A stretch of 64,000 nt of DNA, taken from Bremerella cremea (GTDB taxonomy: Bacteria; Planctomycetota; Planctomycetia; Pirellulales; Pirellulaceae). The stretch spans positions 1 to 64,000 of the forward strand of contig NZ_QPEX01000046.1 in assembly GCF_003335505.1 (NCBI RefSeq), written 5' to 3'. The notes beneath the pieces are model-generated. The model saw nothing but the letters and a program-made list of their open reading frames with translations, was not told where the DNA came from and made no database searches. Shown here one piece after another: positions 24,252 to 41,280 of the stretch (the first letter of the stretch is position 1; each line of letters starts with the position of its first letter). The position numbers were made by a program, and so were the translations under genes.

Positions 24252-25112
24252 TTACTTCAACAACTTAAGCAGACCGTAGCGACGCGAACGACGTCGGCGA
24301 ACGATCGAGCGGTTCGAAGCCTTCTTGCGATGACGCGTTGCACCACCCTTGGTCGGCTTACCTTGCGGGGTCACCGGATGGCGACCACCCTTGGTACGAC
24401 CTTCACCACCACCGTGCGGGTGATCGATCGGGTTCATCGCGGTACCACGAACATGTGGACGACGACCCAGCCAACGCTTACGGCCAGCTTTACCCAAGAC
24501 CACCTTCTCGTGATCAGGATTGCTAACGCGACCAACAGTGGCTCGGCAGCGACTCGACACACGGCGAATTTCGCCGGATGGTAGAGACAACTGAGCCCAA
24601 TCGGCTTCGCAAGCCATCAACGTAGCCGAGCTACCAGCACTGCGGCACATTGCACCGCCGCGACCGGGAATCATTTCAATATTATGAACGGTTGTACCGG
24701 CGGGGATATTCTTCAGGGGCAAGCAGTTGCCAACCGAAGGTGCGGCCTCCGGACCACTTTGAACCTTGTCGCCGGCCTTCAAACCATCAGGACACAGGAT
24801 GTATCGCTTTTCACCGTCGAAATAGTTCAACAGAGCGATACGAGCACTGCGGTTTGGATCGTACTGAACCGAAGCCACCAATGCCGGCACACCATCCTTG
24901 GCTCGACGGAAATCGATCACGCGGAAGCGGCGTTTGTGGCCGCCACCACGATGACGAACCGTAATCTTGCCTTGATTATTACGGCCACCAGTCTTGGTAA
25001 GCTTGCGGAGCAACGCCTTCTCAGGCTTCGCACCCTTGGTCAACTCCTTGAAGTCGCTGACCGAGGCGTTACGACGCCCAGCTGAAGTCGGCTTGTATTT
25101 TCGGATACCCAT
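24252..25112 (-). CDS. rplB: 50S ribosomal protein L2
   Basis: 286-residue uL2, needed for peptidyl transferase assembly. The C-terminal motif NPIDHPHGGGEGRTKGGR contains the histidine important for activity (family knowledge). The N-terminal half has GRNNQGKITVRHRGGGHK. Length is slightly above the E. coli protein. Confidence 0.98.
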   Translation of the reverse strand: MGIRKYKPTSAGRRNASVSDFKELTKGAKPEKALLRKLTKTGGRNNQGKITVRHRGGGHKRRFRVIDFRRAKDGVPALVASVQYDPNRSARIALLNYFDGEKRYILCPDGLKAGDKVQSGPEAAPSVGNCLPLKNIPAGTTVHNIEMIPGRGGAMCRSAGSSATLMACEADWAQLSLPSGEIRRVSSRCRATVGRVSNPDHEKVVLGKAGRKRWLGRRPHVRGTAMNPIDHPHGGGEGRTKGGRHPVTPQGKPTKGGATRHRKKASNRSIVRRRRSRRYGLLKLLK

Positions 25113-25164
25113 GATTCGTCTCGTAATCTATTACGTGTCGCAGCTAAGGAACGGACCGCACCGA

Positions 25165-25491
25165 TTAATAGAAGTCGATCTTTTGATCTTCAGCCAAAGT
25201 AACGATGGCCTTCTTCCAATTTCGGGTCTTTCCGTTGCGAAAACGATAACGGCGAGCCTTGCCCTTCCGCGATTGCGTCTTCACGCTGGCAACTTTGACG
25301 TCGAACAACTCTTCAATCGCCCGGCGGACATCCAACTTGGTGGCAACCGGCGCGATCTCGAACGTGTATTGATTCAAATCTTCCGAAGCTTGAACACCTT
25401 TTTCAGTGACCAGCGGTCGCAGAATCACCTGGTGGGATTCGAGCGTGCGGTTCGGTGTATCTTCGCTTATCTTGAAGTATGGCCGTGCCAT
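25165..25491 (-). CDS. rplW: 50S ribosomal protein L23
   Basis: 108-residue uL23 at the tunnel exit, a docking site for SRP and trigger factor in other bacteria. The block ILRPLVTEKGVQASEDLNQY, then FDVKVASVKTQSRKGKARR is typical. About 15 extra residues precede the family start; no internal start with a better context was seen. Confidence 0.96.
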   Translation of the reverse strand: MARPYFKISEDTPNRTLESHQVILRPLVTEKGVQASEDLNQYTFEIAPVATKLDVRRAIEELFDVKVASVKTQSRKGKARRYRFRNGKTRNWKKAIVTLAEDQKIDFY

Positions 25492-25557
25492 GTTGGCACC
25501 TCTGTCGCTATTTCAGGTTGATTTGATGACTGCTAAAGCTTCAAACTACGGCAGCAA

Positions 25558-26190
25558 CTACTCACTCTTCGAGCCATTACGCAGGCTATCGAGAGCAGCC
25601 TTGGTAATGACGAGCTTGCGTGGGCGAAGTACCGTGTAAGCGTTGAGTTCAGTAACTGGACTGACCGAAACACCTTCAATGTTGCGAGCACTGCGATAGA
25701 AAATCGGATCGTACTTATCGAGTGCGATCGCAACCTTCTGGCCGTAAACGCCCATAGCTTTCAGGGCACCGGCAACATTCTTCGTCTTGATTTCACTTTG
25801 AGCGAAATCATCCACAACAACTACTTGTTCTCCTTGAATCTTACTGGCGATGGCCATGCGAGTGGCAATCTTCAACGCCTTCTTATTCAAGCGATACGAA
25901 TAGTCACGAGGACGAATCGCGAAGATATGACCACCACCACGGCGAACACCGCTTCGCTTGGAACCGGCACGTGCGTTACCGGTACCCTTTTGGCGATACA
26001 TCTTCTTTGTCGAACCAGCTACTTCGGCACGTGTCTTGGTACGGTGAGTACCTTGGCGAAGATTCGCCTGGTACATCACGACGGCATCGTGCAGCAACTG
26101 CTTGTTAATCGACGGAGCGATTTCAGCCGGATCAAGCTCGTACTTGCCGACTTCCTTTCCGCTCTTGTCAAATATGGGCAAACTCACCAT
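25558..26190 (-). CDS. rplD: 50S ribosomal protein L4
   Basis: 210-residue uL4 of the exit tunnel. The extended loop with KMYRQKGTGNARAGSKRS and GGGHIFAIRPRDY is diagnostic. In E. coli L4 controls the S10 operon; no leader site is identified here. Length is normal. Confidence 0.98.
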   Translation of the reverse strand: MVSLPIFDKSGKEVGKYELDPAEIAPSINKQLLHDAVVMYQANLRQGTHRTKTRAEVAGSTKKMYRQKGTGNARAGSKRSGVRRGGGHIFAIRPRDYSYRLNKKALKIATRMAIASKIQGEQVVVVDDFAQSEIKTKNVAGALKAMGVYGQKVAIALDKYDPIFYRSARNIEGVSVSPVTELNAYTVLRPRKLVITKAALDSLRNGSKSE

Positions 26191-26225
26191 GGGAATATTC
26201 TTTCACGCGAGGCGCGATGGATACC

Positions 26226-26915
26226 TTAGCGAACCATGTTGGTTTCACGGATGATCACGTAACCACCGTTGGGGCCAGGCACGGCACCATTCAAAAGCAG
26301 CACGCCGTTTTCTTCGTCAACCTTGACCACCTTCAAATTACGAGTGGTGACCTTGGCGTTGCCATACTGGCCGCTCATCTTCAAGCCTTTGAAAGTACGG
26401 CTTGGGTAAGCACTGCAACCGGTACCGCCTGAATGACGATGAACCTTCTTCACACCGTGCGTTGCACGCTGACCGGCGAAGTTATGCCGCTTCATCACAC
26501 CGGCATAACCACGACCACGGCTGGTGGCGATCACATCGACGCGGACAGTCTCGGCGAGAACACCAATTCCAATTTCTTGACCGACTTCAAAACCTTCCGT
26601 CGAACCACGAAATTCGCGAATAAATCGCTTTGGCTCACAGCCTGCTTTAGCGGAAGCTTCGCCGCCTGCAGCAGCCAACTTCTTAGATCGCTTGCTCGAG
26701 AGAGGAGCAACATGACCACGCTCGCTACGAATCGCCAAACGGCGAGGCTTATCCCCATATCCAACCTGAACTGCCTCGTAACCATCACGCTCCAAGGTTC
26801 GCACCTGAAGCACGTGACACGGGCCTGCTTGAACGACCGTTACCGGGATTACTTCCCCAGACTCTGTATAGATCTGGGTCATCCCGACCTTTCGGCCGAG
26901 TATGCCTTTTGCCAT
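26226..26915 (-). CDS. rplC: 50S ribosomal protein L3
   Basis: 229-residue uL3 near the peptidyl transferase centre. GILGRKVGMTQIY at the start and the long loop HNFAGQRATHGVKKVHRHSG, with the Gln that is methylated in some bacteria, are typical. Length is slightly above average because of a Lys/Ala-rich insertion at about 75-95. Confidence 0.98.
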   Translation of the reverse strand: MAKGILGRKVGMTQIYTESGEVIPVTVVQAGPCHVLQVRTLERDGYEAVQVGYGDKPRRLAIRSERGHVAPLSSKRSKKLAAAGGEASAKAGCEPKRFIREFRGSTEGFEVGQEIGIGVLAETVRVDVIATSRGRGYAGVMKRHNFAGQRATHGVKKVHRHSGGTGCSAYPSRTFKGLKMSGQYGNAKVTTRNLKVVKVDEENGVLLLNGAVPGPNGGYVIIRETNMVR

Positions 26916-27030
26916 GATTCGTCGCCTTGTAGTCTGTTGCTCGCTTCGCCGGATTAGCCACCTGGCTAATTACCAACCGAAGCTTCCAGCCATTCAGAGA
27001 CTCTTAAAAACGAGCTGTGAAAAATGAAAA

Positions 27031-27348
27031 CTATCGAGTCGTTGCCTTGATCTTGATATCGACACCAGCTGGCAAGTTCAGCTTGTTGAGCGATTCAATC
27101 GTCTTGGCGGTCGCCTGAACGATATCGATCAGACGCTTGTGCGTCCGAACCTCAAACTGCTGACGTGCCTTCTTATCGATATGCGGGCCCGACAGAACGG
27201 TGTATCGCTCAATGCGAGTCGGCAACGGAATGGGACCATGCACTTCCGAATGGGTCCGCTTCGCCGTGTCGACGATATCGAGAGCACTCTGATCCAAGAT
27301 CGAGTGATCGTAAGCTTCCATCCGAATGCGAATAACTTCTTTCGCCAC
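27031..27348 (-). CDS. rpsJ: 30S ribosomal protein S10
   Basis: 105-residue uS10, which in other bacteria also works in antitermination as NusE. RIRMEAYDHSILDQSALDIV and PLPTRIERYTVLSGPHIDKK are diagnostic. It is the first gene of the S10-like block. A small CCCGG/CCGGG hairpin (27373-27386) lies 25 bases upstream. Confidence 0.98.
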   Translation of the reverse strand: MAKEVIRIRMEAYDHSILDQSALDIVDTAKRTHSEVHGPIPLPTRIERYTVLSGPHIDKKARQQFEVRTHKRLIDIVQATAKTIESLNKLNLPAGVDIKIKATTR

Positions 27349-27711
27349 GTTGCTGATCCCTATAAACTTCTTCCCGGCAAACCGGGCTAGTAAATTTCTT
27401 TTCGCTCCCTAGTCGCTCTTTGAGCTCTGCGGGAAACAGATGATATTAAAAATCGCAGGCCACTTCGTCAATGGGCTCCGGTTCTTATTTCGAACCTTTT
27501 TCGAATACCTATCTCGAATTGCTTAAAATGCCGTGATTTCCCGTAGGAAACTTCGCTCATCTGGCTTTGTACGGGCACCCGCTTTTCGCTCCATCCCCTG
27601 CCTAAACTGGCCCCGATTCGTCAGATTCTACTTGAGCGTCCTATTCACCTCGCCTATAAACCACTCATCAGGTCGCAATACGACACGCCAACCACAAAGC
27701 AGAGTACGCCG
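27349..27711. other. Upstream region of the S10-like block
   Basis: About 360 bases hold the 5' flank of rpsJ. One small hairpin is visible (CCCGG-CAAA-CCGGG, 27373-27386) close to the rpsJ start. No conserved ribosomal-protein binding fold or confident promoter was identified. Confidence 0.35.
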
Positions 27712-27927
27712 GTGACTCATCGCCCTATCCGACTTCAGCTATCCCTTAGGTCGGCTTTCATTGCGATTTCCGCCGCCTGTCTTGCCCTGGAGATCGCCGC
27801 CCCTTCCGCGGTCGGGGCGTTTCTAGCCTATCAAGCCATCCGATTACTGCTTGACTTCTGCCTCGACCTAACCGACTTCATCAACGGCGACCAACCACCT
27901 ACTCGCCGCCGACGCCGCGACAACTAA
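27712..27927 (+). CDS. Possible small hydrophobic protein
   Basis: A 71-residue open frame starting at GTG on the strand opposite to the ribosomal genes. It reads RLQLSLRSAFIAISAACLAL, then a second hydrophobic stretch, and ends in a basic tail (PPTRRRRRDN). The FSLRxLF-type start followed by a hydrophobic helix is a pattern frequent among small planctomycete membrane proteins, which is why I keep it. There is no clear Shine-Dalgarno, and it sits between two leftward genes. It may be spurious. Confidence 0.4.
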   Translation: MTHRPIRLQLSLRSAFIAISAACLALEIAAPSAVGAFLAYQAIRLLLDFCLDLTDFINGDQPPTRRRRRDN

Positions 27928-27953
27928 CAAGCAGGCCTGGAAAGCGAGGCAAG

Positions 27954-30032
27954 TTACATAAACTGCTTGATCATCTCAGGCGGGGCAGGAGCATACTTGA
28001 GTGGCTCCATGCTACTGGAAGCCCGCCCCTGACTAAGGCTTCGCATGGCACTGGAATACCCAAACAGCTCGGCCAGCGGGGCATGTGCCACGATAATCGC
28101 ATCGCCTGAACGGTTTTCGGTCTTCGCGATCTCGCCACGCCGCTTCATGATATCCCCCACAAAATCCCCCATGTACTCTTCCGGGGTTGTGATCGTCAGC
28201 TTCATGATCGGTTCGAGCAAGGTTGGCACGGCCGCTTCCAGCCCTTTCTCGAACGCATCGCCAGCAGCAATTGCGAAAGCCGTCTCGGTCGAGCCAACCT
28301 CAGCCGCCTCAGCACCGAGAATCGTGATCTTGAGGTCCGCCAAAGGGAATCCCCCAATAATGCCACCACCGACACTCCGGCTTCGCAACTCTTCCATCGC
28401 CGCTTCAACAAGATCGAAGGGAACCTGGTCGGGCGGACATTTGGAAATAACCATCACCGATGGCTGCTGATTCGGGACATGCTCGACCTGCAGCTGCAGC
28501 TTAGCAAACAACTGCTGCCCCTGAATAATGCGATGACATTCGCCGGTCACCTTGGCAGACTTACCCACGGTTTCCCGGTAGCTAACCCGCGGCTTATGCA
28601 CTTTCACGTTCAGCTTGAAATCGCGTAGCAACTTGTGACGAATCACTTCGAGATGCAATTCGCCCATCCCGCTAATGATTGTCTGGCCGGTATCCTTGTT
28701 TTCAATCGCATCAAACGTTGGATCTTGCCGACGCATCATCGCCAAAGTTTCCGAGAGCTTATCCCGATCGGCAGACGACTCTGGCTCGATCGCCATCCCG
28801 ATGACCGTCTCGGGAAAGTTAATCGACTCGAGCAAAATGGGATTTCGCGTATCGCAAAGCGTGTCACCTGTCACCGAATGGCGCAAACCTATGATGCCCA
28901 CAATGTCGCCACATCCAACGTGATCAACCTGCTCTTTACGTGAGGCCTGAATATGCCACAACTGGGCACAGTTCTCTTTAACATCGCGGCCTGGGTTGAG
29001 CAGACGCGAATTTGGCTTCAGCTCGCCCGAATAAACACGCACCCAGGTCATATCGCCGTGTTTCGCTGGCAGCACCTTGAACACCAAGCCACAAAACGGC
29101 TCACTAGGATCTGGCGAGCGCTTTTCCTCCTGGTTTTTCTTCGCCGGATTGACACCAACCACTGGCGGAACATCCTTCGGGCTCGGCAGGTAATAAGTAA
29201 CCGCATCCAGGATCGGCTGAACTCCGATTCCATCGAGGGCCGAACCACACAATAGTGGCTGCAACTTATGGGTGAGCGTGCCTTCGCGCAAGACTTCGCG
29301 AATCAATTTAGGCGGAATCGGCTCTTCCGAGAGGCTTAGCTCCATCAATTCGTTGCTGAGATCGTACAGCTTTTCGAGTAAGTTCTCGCGATACTGCTGT
29401 GCCTTGTCGAGGTAATCTTCCGGGATGTCAAGCACTTCAACCGTGCGATCTCCATCTCCCTCGCCGAAGTGCAGCATCTTCATTTCAATCAGATCGATCA
29501 CGCCACGAAACGCATCTTTCACATGCGGTGGGCCAGCTCCAACCGGAATTTGAATCGGAACCGGGCTTGCCTTCAGACGCCGCTCAACTTCAGCCAGAAC
29601 GGCTTCAAAATCGGCCCCTTCACGATCCATCTTGTTGATGAACGCGATGCGAGGAACCTTGTAGCGGTTGGCTTGACGCCAAACGGTTTCACTTTGCGCT
29701 TCAACCCCTTCTCGGGCACTAAAGACGACCACACCACCATCCAGAACGCGCAAACAACGTTCGACCTCGGCCGTAAAGTCAACGTGACCCGGGGTATCGA
29801 TCAGATTGACCGTGTAGTCCTTCCATGGGAAGGTCACGCACGCGGAGTAAATCGTAATACCACGCTCCGCTTCTTCCGGGTCGAAGTCGGTCGTCGTGGT
29901 CCCCTTATCGACCTCCCCCACACGGTGTGAAGTCCCGCTATAAAAGAGCATTCGCTCGGTAACGGTAGTTTTCCCGGCGTCGATATGGGCAATCACGCCA
30001 ATATTCCGAATGCTTTCGAGCTTACGCGACAT
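27954..30032 (-). CDS. fusA: Translation elongation factor G
   Basis: 692-residue translocase GTPase. G1 is AHIDAGKTT, switch I reads AERGITIYSACVTFPW, G3 is DTPGHVDF and G4 is NKMD. Domains II-V follow, including GMGELHLEVI (domain III) and GGGIIGGFPLAD (domain IV loop region). The sequence departs from the common EF-G pattern in switch I (YSACVTFPW rather than TSAATT-type). It resembles the spd-type EF-G group reported for spirochaetes, planctomycetes and deltaproteobacteria; that subgroup call is inference. A terminator separates it from rpsL-rpsG, so it is probably transcribed on its own. Confidence 0.95.
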   Translation of the reverse strand: MSRKLESIRNIGVIAHIDAGKTTVTERMLFYSGTSHRVGEVDKGTTTTDFDPEEAERGITIYSACVTFPWKDYTVNLIDTPGHVDFTAEVERCLRVLDGGVVVFSAREGVEAQSETVWRQANRYKVPRIAFINKMDREGADFEAVLAEVERRLKASPVPIQIPVGAGPPHVKDAFRGVIDLIEMKMLHFGEGDGDRTVEVLDIPEDYLDKAQQYRENLLEKLYDLSNELMELSLSEEPIPPKLIREVLREGTLTHKLQPLLCGSALDGIGVQPILDAVTYYLPSPKDVPPVVGVNPAKKNQEEKRSPDPSEPFCGLVFKVLPAKHGDMTWVRVYSGELKPNSRLLNPGRDVKENCAQLWHIQASRKEQVDHVGCGDIVGIIGLRHSVTGDTLCDTRNPILLESINFPETVIGMAIEPESSADRDKLSETLAMMRRQDPTFDAIENKDTGQTIISGMGELHLEVIRHKLLRDFKLNVKVHKPRVSYRETVGKSAKVTGECHRIIQGQQLFAKLQLQVEHVPNQQPSVMVISKCPPDQVPFDLVEAAMEELRSRSVGGGIIGGFPLADLKITILGAEAAEVGSTETAFAIAAGDAFEKGLEAAVPTLLEPIMKLTITTPEEYMGDFVGDIMKRRGEIAKTENRSGDAIIVAHAPLAELFGYSSAMRSLSQGRASSSMEPLKYAPAPPEMIKQFM

Positions 30033-30168
30033 AAATTCTGCTGCCAGCCCAAAGAGCTGAACCCTTCCTACTTCTCAAATCAAAATCAATTAAGAACATG
30101 CAAGTGCGTATTTTACGCTCTAGCCATGCTGCCTGACGAGATACCTCTACCCACTGCGGTGCGCGCAT

Positions 30169-30203
30169 AAAAAAAGCCGCACTTATTCGAAGTACGGCTT
30201 TTG
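30169..30203 (-). terminator. Terminator behind rpsL-rpsG
   Basis: On the minus strand AAAAGCCGTACTT / AAGTGCGGCTTTTTTT (one mismatch) lies 11 bases behind the rpsG stop. It separates rpsL-rpsG from fusA. Confidence 0.85.
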
Positions 30204-30213
30204 AAATTCAGTC

Positions 30214-30684
30214 TTACCAGGCGAAGTGCGAGAAGGCCTTATTCGCGTCCGCCATACGATGAACGTTTTCACGACGGGTATAGGCAGTGCCTTCACGGTT
30301 GTAAGCAGAATACAGTTCATCTGCCAACTTCAAGTGAGCAGGACGCCCCTTCTTTTCGCGAACGGCCAATAACAGCCAGCGAATCGCCAACGACTGTTGA
30401 CGTGTGCGATTGACCTGCATAGGCACCTGATAAGCAGCACCACCGACTCGCTTCGAGCGAACTTCGACGTGCGGCTTCACGTTTTCGACGGCTTGCGTGA
30501 AGACATCAATTGGCTCTTCATCTGGGACGCGCTTCTTCAGCTCGTCCATGGCACCGTAAAAAACTTCCTGGGCGGTCGTTTTCTTGCCGTCCTGCATCAG
30601 GCAGTTAATAAACTTGCTGGCCAAGATCGACTTATACCGAGGATCTGGCTTCAACGTTTCGCGACTGGCAGTGATTCGACCCAT
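30214..30684 (-). CDS. rpsG: 30S ribosomal protein S7
   Basis: 156-residue uS7, which nucleates the small-subunit head. SKFINCLMQDGKKTTAQEVFY, VRSKRVGGAAYQVPMQV and the C-terminal HRMADANKAFSHFAW are typical. Length is normal. It pairs with rpsL and is followed by a terminator. Confidence 0.98.
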   Translation of the reverse strand: MGRITASRETLKPDPRYKSILASKFINCLMQDGKKTTAQEVFYGAMDELKKRVPDEEPIDVFTQAVENVKPHVEVRSKRVGGAAYQVPMQVNRTRQQSLAIRWLLLAVREKKGRPAHLKLADELYSAYNREGTAYTRRENVHRMADANKAFSHFAW

Positions 30685-30769
30685 CTTTGATTACTAACTA
30701 TTCGCTATGTTCGTTCTTGTAGTAATAGAAATCTAAGCGATGCCTCAGGTTAATCCTGAAACAACACGC

Positions 30770-31138
30770 CTAGCTCTTCTTGGCACCGTAGCGGCTGCGC
30801 GACTGCTTACGACCGTTGACGCCCAACGCATCGAGAGCACCACGAACGACCTGGTAACGCACACCAGGAAGATCGCGAACACGACCACCGCGAACCAGCA
30901 CGATCGAGTGCTCCTGCAAGCTGTGGCCTTCACCGGGGATGTACACGGTGACTTCCTTCTGATTTGACAGCCGCACACGAGCAATCTTCCGCAAAGCCGA
31001 GTTCGGCTTCTTGGGGGTCATCGTGCGAACCTGCAAACAGACACCACGCTTCTGCGGGCACTTGTCCAAAACGGGAGACTTGGAAAACTTACGTTTCTTC
31101 TTCCGCGGACGTCGAATAAGCTGATTAATGGTAGGCAT
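30770..31138 (-). CDS. rpsL: 30S ribosomal protein S12
   Basis: 122-residue uS12 of the decoding centre. TPKKPNSALRKIARVRL carries the Lys associated with streptomycin response, and HSIVLVRGGRVRDLPGVRY contains the second such site. Both are the standard wild-type residues. It is preceded by a leader with two hairpins and a candidate promoter. Confidence 0.98.
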   Translation of the reverse strand: MPTINQLIRRPRKKKRKFSKSPVLDKCPQKRGVCLQVRTMTPKKPNSALRKIARVRLSNQKEVTVYIPGEGHSLQEHSIVLVRGGRVRDLPGVRYQVVRGALDALGVNGRKQSRSRYGAKKS

Positions 31139-31163
31139 GCAAAAGGCCGTCGCTTCTAATCTG

Positions 31164-31229
31164 GGCCGCTTTGTGATGAAGCGGCCGAATTTCTGTGTGC
31201 TTACTGTCGCTTCCCAAGGTTTATGGGAA
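31164..31229 (-). promoter_or_regulatory. Leader hairpins upstream of rpsL
   Basis: Two perfect stems lie in the rpsL leader: GGCCGCTT / AAGCGGCC (31164-31186) and TTCCCA / TGGGAA (31211-31229). Neither is followed by a T-run. They could be processing or autoregulatory elements. Confidence 0.45.
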
Positions 31230-31234
31230 GCCCT

Positions 31235-31264
31235 TTAAATTATCCGATCACCGAAAACTGTCAA
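31235..31264 (-). promoter_or_regulatory. Candidate promoter for rpsL-rpsG
   Basis: On the minus strand a perfect TTGACA (31264-31259) is followed after 14-16 bases by GATAATTT, close to a -10 element. The spacing is slightly short. It lies about 100 bases ahead of rpsL and upstream of the two leader hairpins. The rest of the 331-base rpoC-rpsL gap shows no other clear feature. Confidence 0.45.
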
Positions 31265-31469
31265 CCCGTAATGAGGCGGTAACAGACCGGTATTTTGCTC
31301 CCAGGAGCCAATTCTTTCCGCTTAGTCGTAACTTCTAGGCGGCAGAAGCTGGTTAGATCCCTGGAGGAAGCGTCTCGAATAGCTTCATGGCCATGCCAGC
31401 ATGACCGTGAAGCTGTTTCTATTTTGACGATTTGGGCTCGTAGTTGGTACTTACCCAATCGCTAATTGA

Positions 31470-35915
<4,446 letters not shown>

Positions 35916-36046
35916 GGCCCGTGCTCCTTATTCTAATCCCACTGGATGATCGTTTTGGTGCCGATGCAGCCGGTCAACATTTTCAACCGACTGCGGGTTG
36001 TCTTGTGGCGGAAAACCATTCCCGCCTCAGTTGCCGCGTCTCTGTT

Positions 36047-39796
<3,750 letters not shown>

Positions 39797-40150
39797 AAGC
39801 GACGCGACTCCTTGGGCGGCAATTCAAAAACAACATGCTTTCACACCATTGGGCGCAGACTACGATCAGGGGTTCAGCCTGGAGTCCGTGTCAAATAGCG
39901 AGAAAGCATGCGGTAGTACGGGCGGACAATAGATGTTCAAATCAGAGTGCGTCACTGAGTGCGCGTAAGTTGCAGGCAGCAAGCTAGCACGCCTGCTTAG
40001 GCAGGCGCGCACTCTTACTTGATTCCCATCCATGCAGTCAAAAGAAAAAGAAGATCCGGAAGACTTCAAAATCACACCTCGCGACGTTGCCTCTAAGTAT
40101 AGGCGAGGCAACGCCTGAGTGAAAACAGGAAATCAGCCAAATAACGCGTC
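39797..40150 (-). promoter_or_regulatory. rplL-rpoB intergenic region with two hairpins
   Basis: The gap has a perfect nine-base stem CGTTGCCTC / GAGGCAACG at 40085-40113, about 37 bases behind the rplL stop. A second stem CGCCTGC / GCAGGCG with a TTAG loop lies at 39990-40007. Neither has a T-run. The position matches the E. coli rplL-rpoB attenuator/RNase III region (known there), so partial termination or processing is plausible but inferred. Confidence 0.5.
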
Positions 40151-40564
40151 TTACTTGATTTCGACGACGGCGCCGGCTTCTTCCAGTTCCTTCTTGACCT
40201 TTTCAGCGTCTTCTTTCGAGACACCTTCTTTAATCTTGCTTGGGACACCTTCAACCATGTCCTTGGCTTCTTTCAAGCCCAGACCGGTGATGCCACGAAC
40301 GACCTTGATCACGCCGATCTTCTGAGCACCGAAGTCGGTCATAACGACGTCGAATTCAGTCTGTTCGGCGGCAGCGGCAGCACCACCTTCGCCAGGAGCA
40401 GCAGCCATCATGACGCCACCGCCAGCAGCGGCTTCGATGCCGTGAGCGTCTTTCAGGTAGTCGCCCAGTTCAACGGCTTGCTTAAGGGTCAAGCCAGCGA
40501 TCTGATCGCCCAGGCCTTTGATTTCTTCGGATACTTCGACGGTTGCAGTTGCTTCTTCGGACAT
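40151..40564 (-). CDS. rplL: 50S ribosomal protein L7/L12
   Basis: 137-residue bL12, the multicopy stalk protein that recruits translation GTPases. The N-terminal dimer helix, an Ala/Gly-rich hinge (AAAGGGVMMAAAPGEGG) and the C-terminal domain with KIGVIKVVRGITGLGLKEAK are clear. The N-terminus is about 10 residues longer than in E. coli. It follows rplJ by 133 bases. Confidence 0.98.
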   Translation of the reverse strand: MSEEATATVEVSEEIKGLGDQIAGLTLKQAVELGDYLKDAHGIEAAAGGGVMMAAAPGEGGAAAAAEQTEFDVVMTDFGAQKIGVIKVVRGITGLGLKEAKDMVEGVPSKIKEGVSKEDAEKVKKELEEAGAVVEIK

Positions 40565-40697
40565 TTCGGATCTTATCCTTTCAACACGATTTGCAGGGGA
40601 ACGGACCCGCCTGCGCCAGGGAATACGGATGTTTTGTGGTTAGGTAAACGCGGTTTTCGGCAAATGCCGAACCGACGCTTTGCCGAGGGGAAGGAGC

Positions 40698-41222
40698 CTA
40701 GTCTTCTTGATTCTCGCCGACCTGCTTGATTTGCGAGGCCAACTTGGCACCTGGGCCCTTGATTTGAGCTGCCAGTGTTCGGCCAGGACCCAAGATCTGA
40801 CCAACCAAGAGCGACAGTTGTTCGGCACGATTGGGCCATTTGCTGATCGCTTTGACAGTGTCAGATGTCAAGGATTCGCCATCCATGACGCCCCCCTTGG
40901 CGGTGAAGCCAGGGAACTTGTCGTCATCATTTAGCTTGACGACCTCTTTTGCTAAGTCGACGAAATCTTCGCCGCCCCAAACAATGGCCGTGCTACCTTC
41001 CAAGCCTTCAAAGGCAGGAGCAAGCGAAGTACCTTCGCAAGCCTTGGCAGCCAAAGTGCGACGCACGACAAGAAGGTTCAAGCCCTTCTCGCGGAGCTGC
41101 TTACGGACAGTAAATGTCTTGTCCGCATTCATACCCACGACGTCGACCACCAACAGGTCGTTCACTCCGTCGAGTCGTTTCGACAAGTCGGAGATCACCA
41201 GGTTTTTCAGATACTTACTCAT
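40698..41222 (-). CDS. rplJ: 50S ribosomal protein L10
   Basis: 174-residue uL10, the stalk base that holds L7/L12. It begins MSKYLKNLVISDLSKRL, with LREKGLNLLVVRRTLAAKA in the N-terminal domain and a C-terminal helix for L12 binding. It lies 58 bases behind rplA, so the long rplJ leader known in E. coli is absent. Confidence 0.97.
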   Translation of the reverse strand: MSKYLKNLVISDLSKRLDGVNDLLVVDVVGMNADKTFTVRKQLREKGLNLLVVRRTLAAKACEGTSLAPAFEGLEGSTAIVWGGEDFVDLAKEVVKLNDDDKFPGFTAKGGVMDGESLTSDTVKAISKWPNRAEQLSLLVGQILGPGRTLAAQIKGPGAKLASQIKQVGENQED

Positions 41223-41280
41223 GGCTCAGGGCTTCAGTAACGATGTGTGTTGGCGTAACGCCTTGCGGATGAGGGACCAA

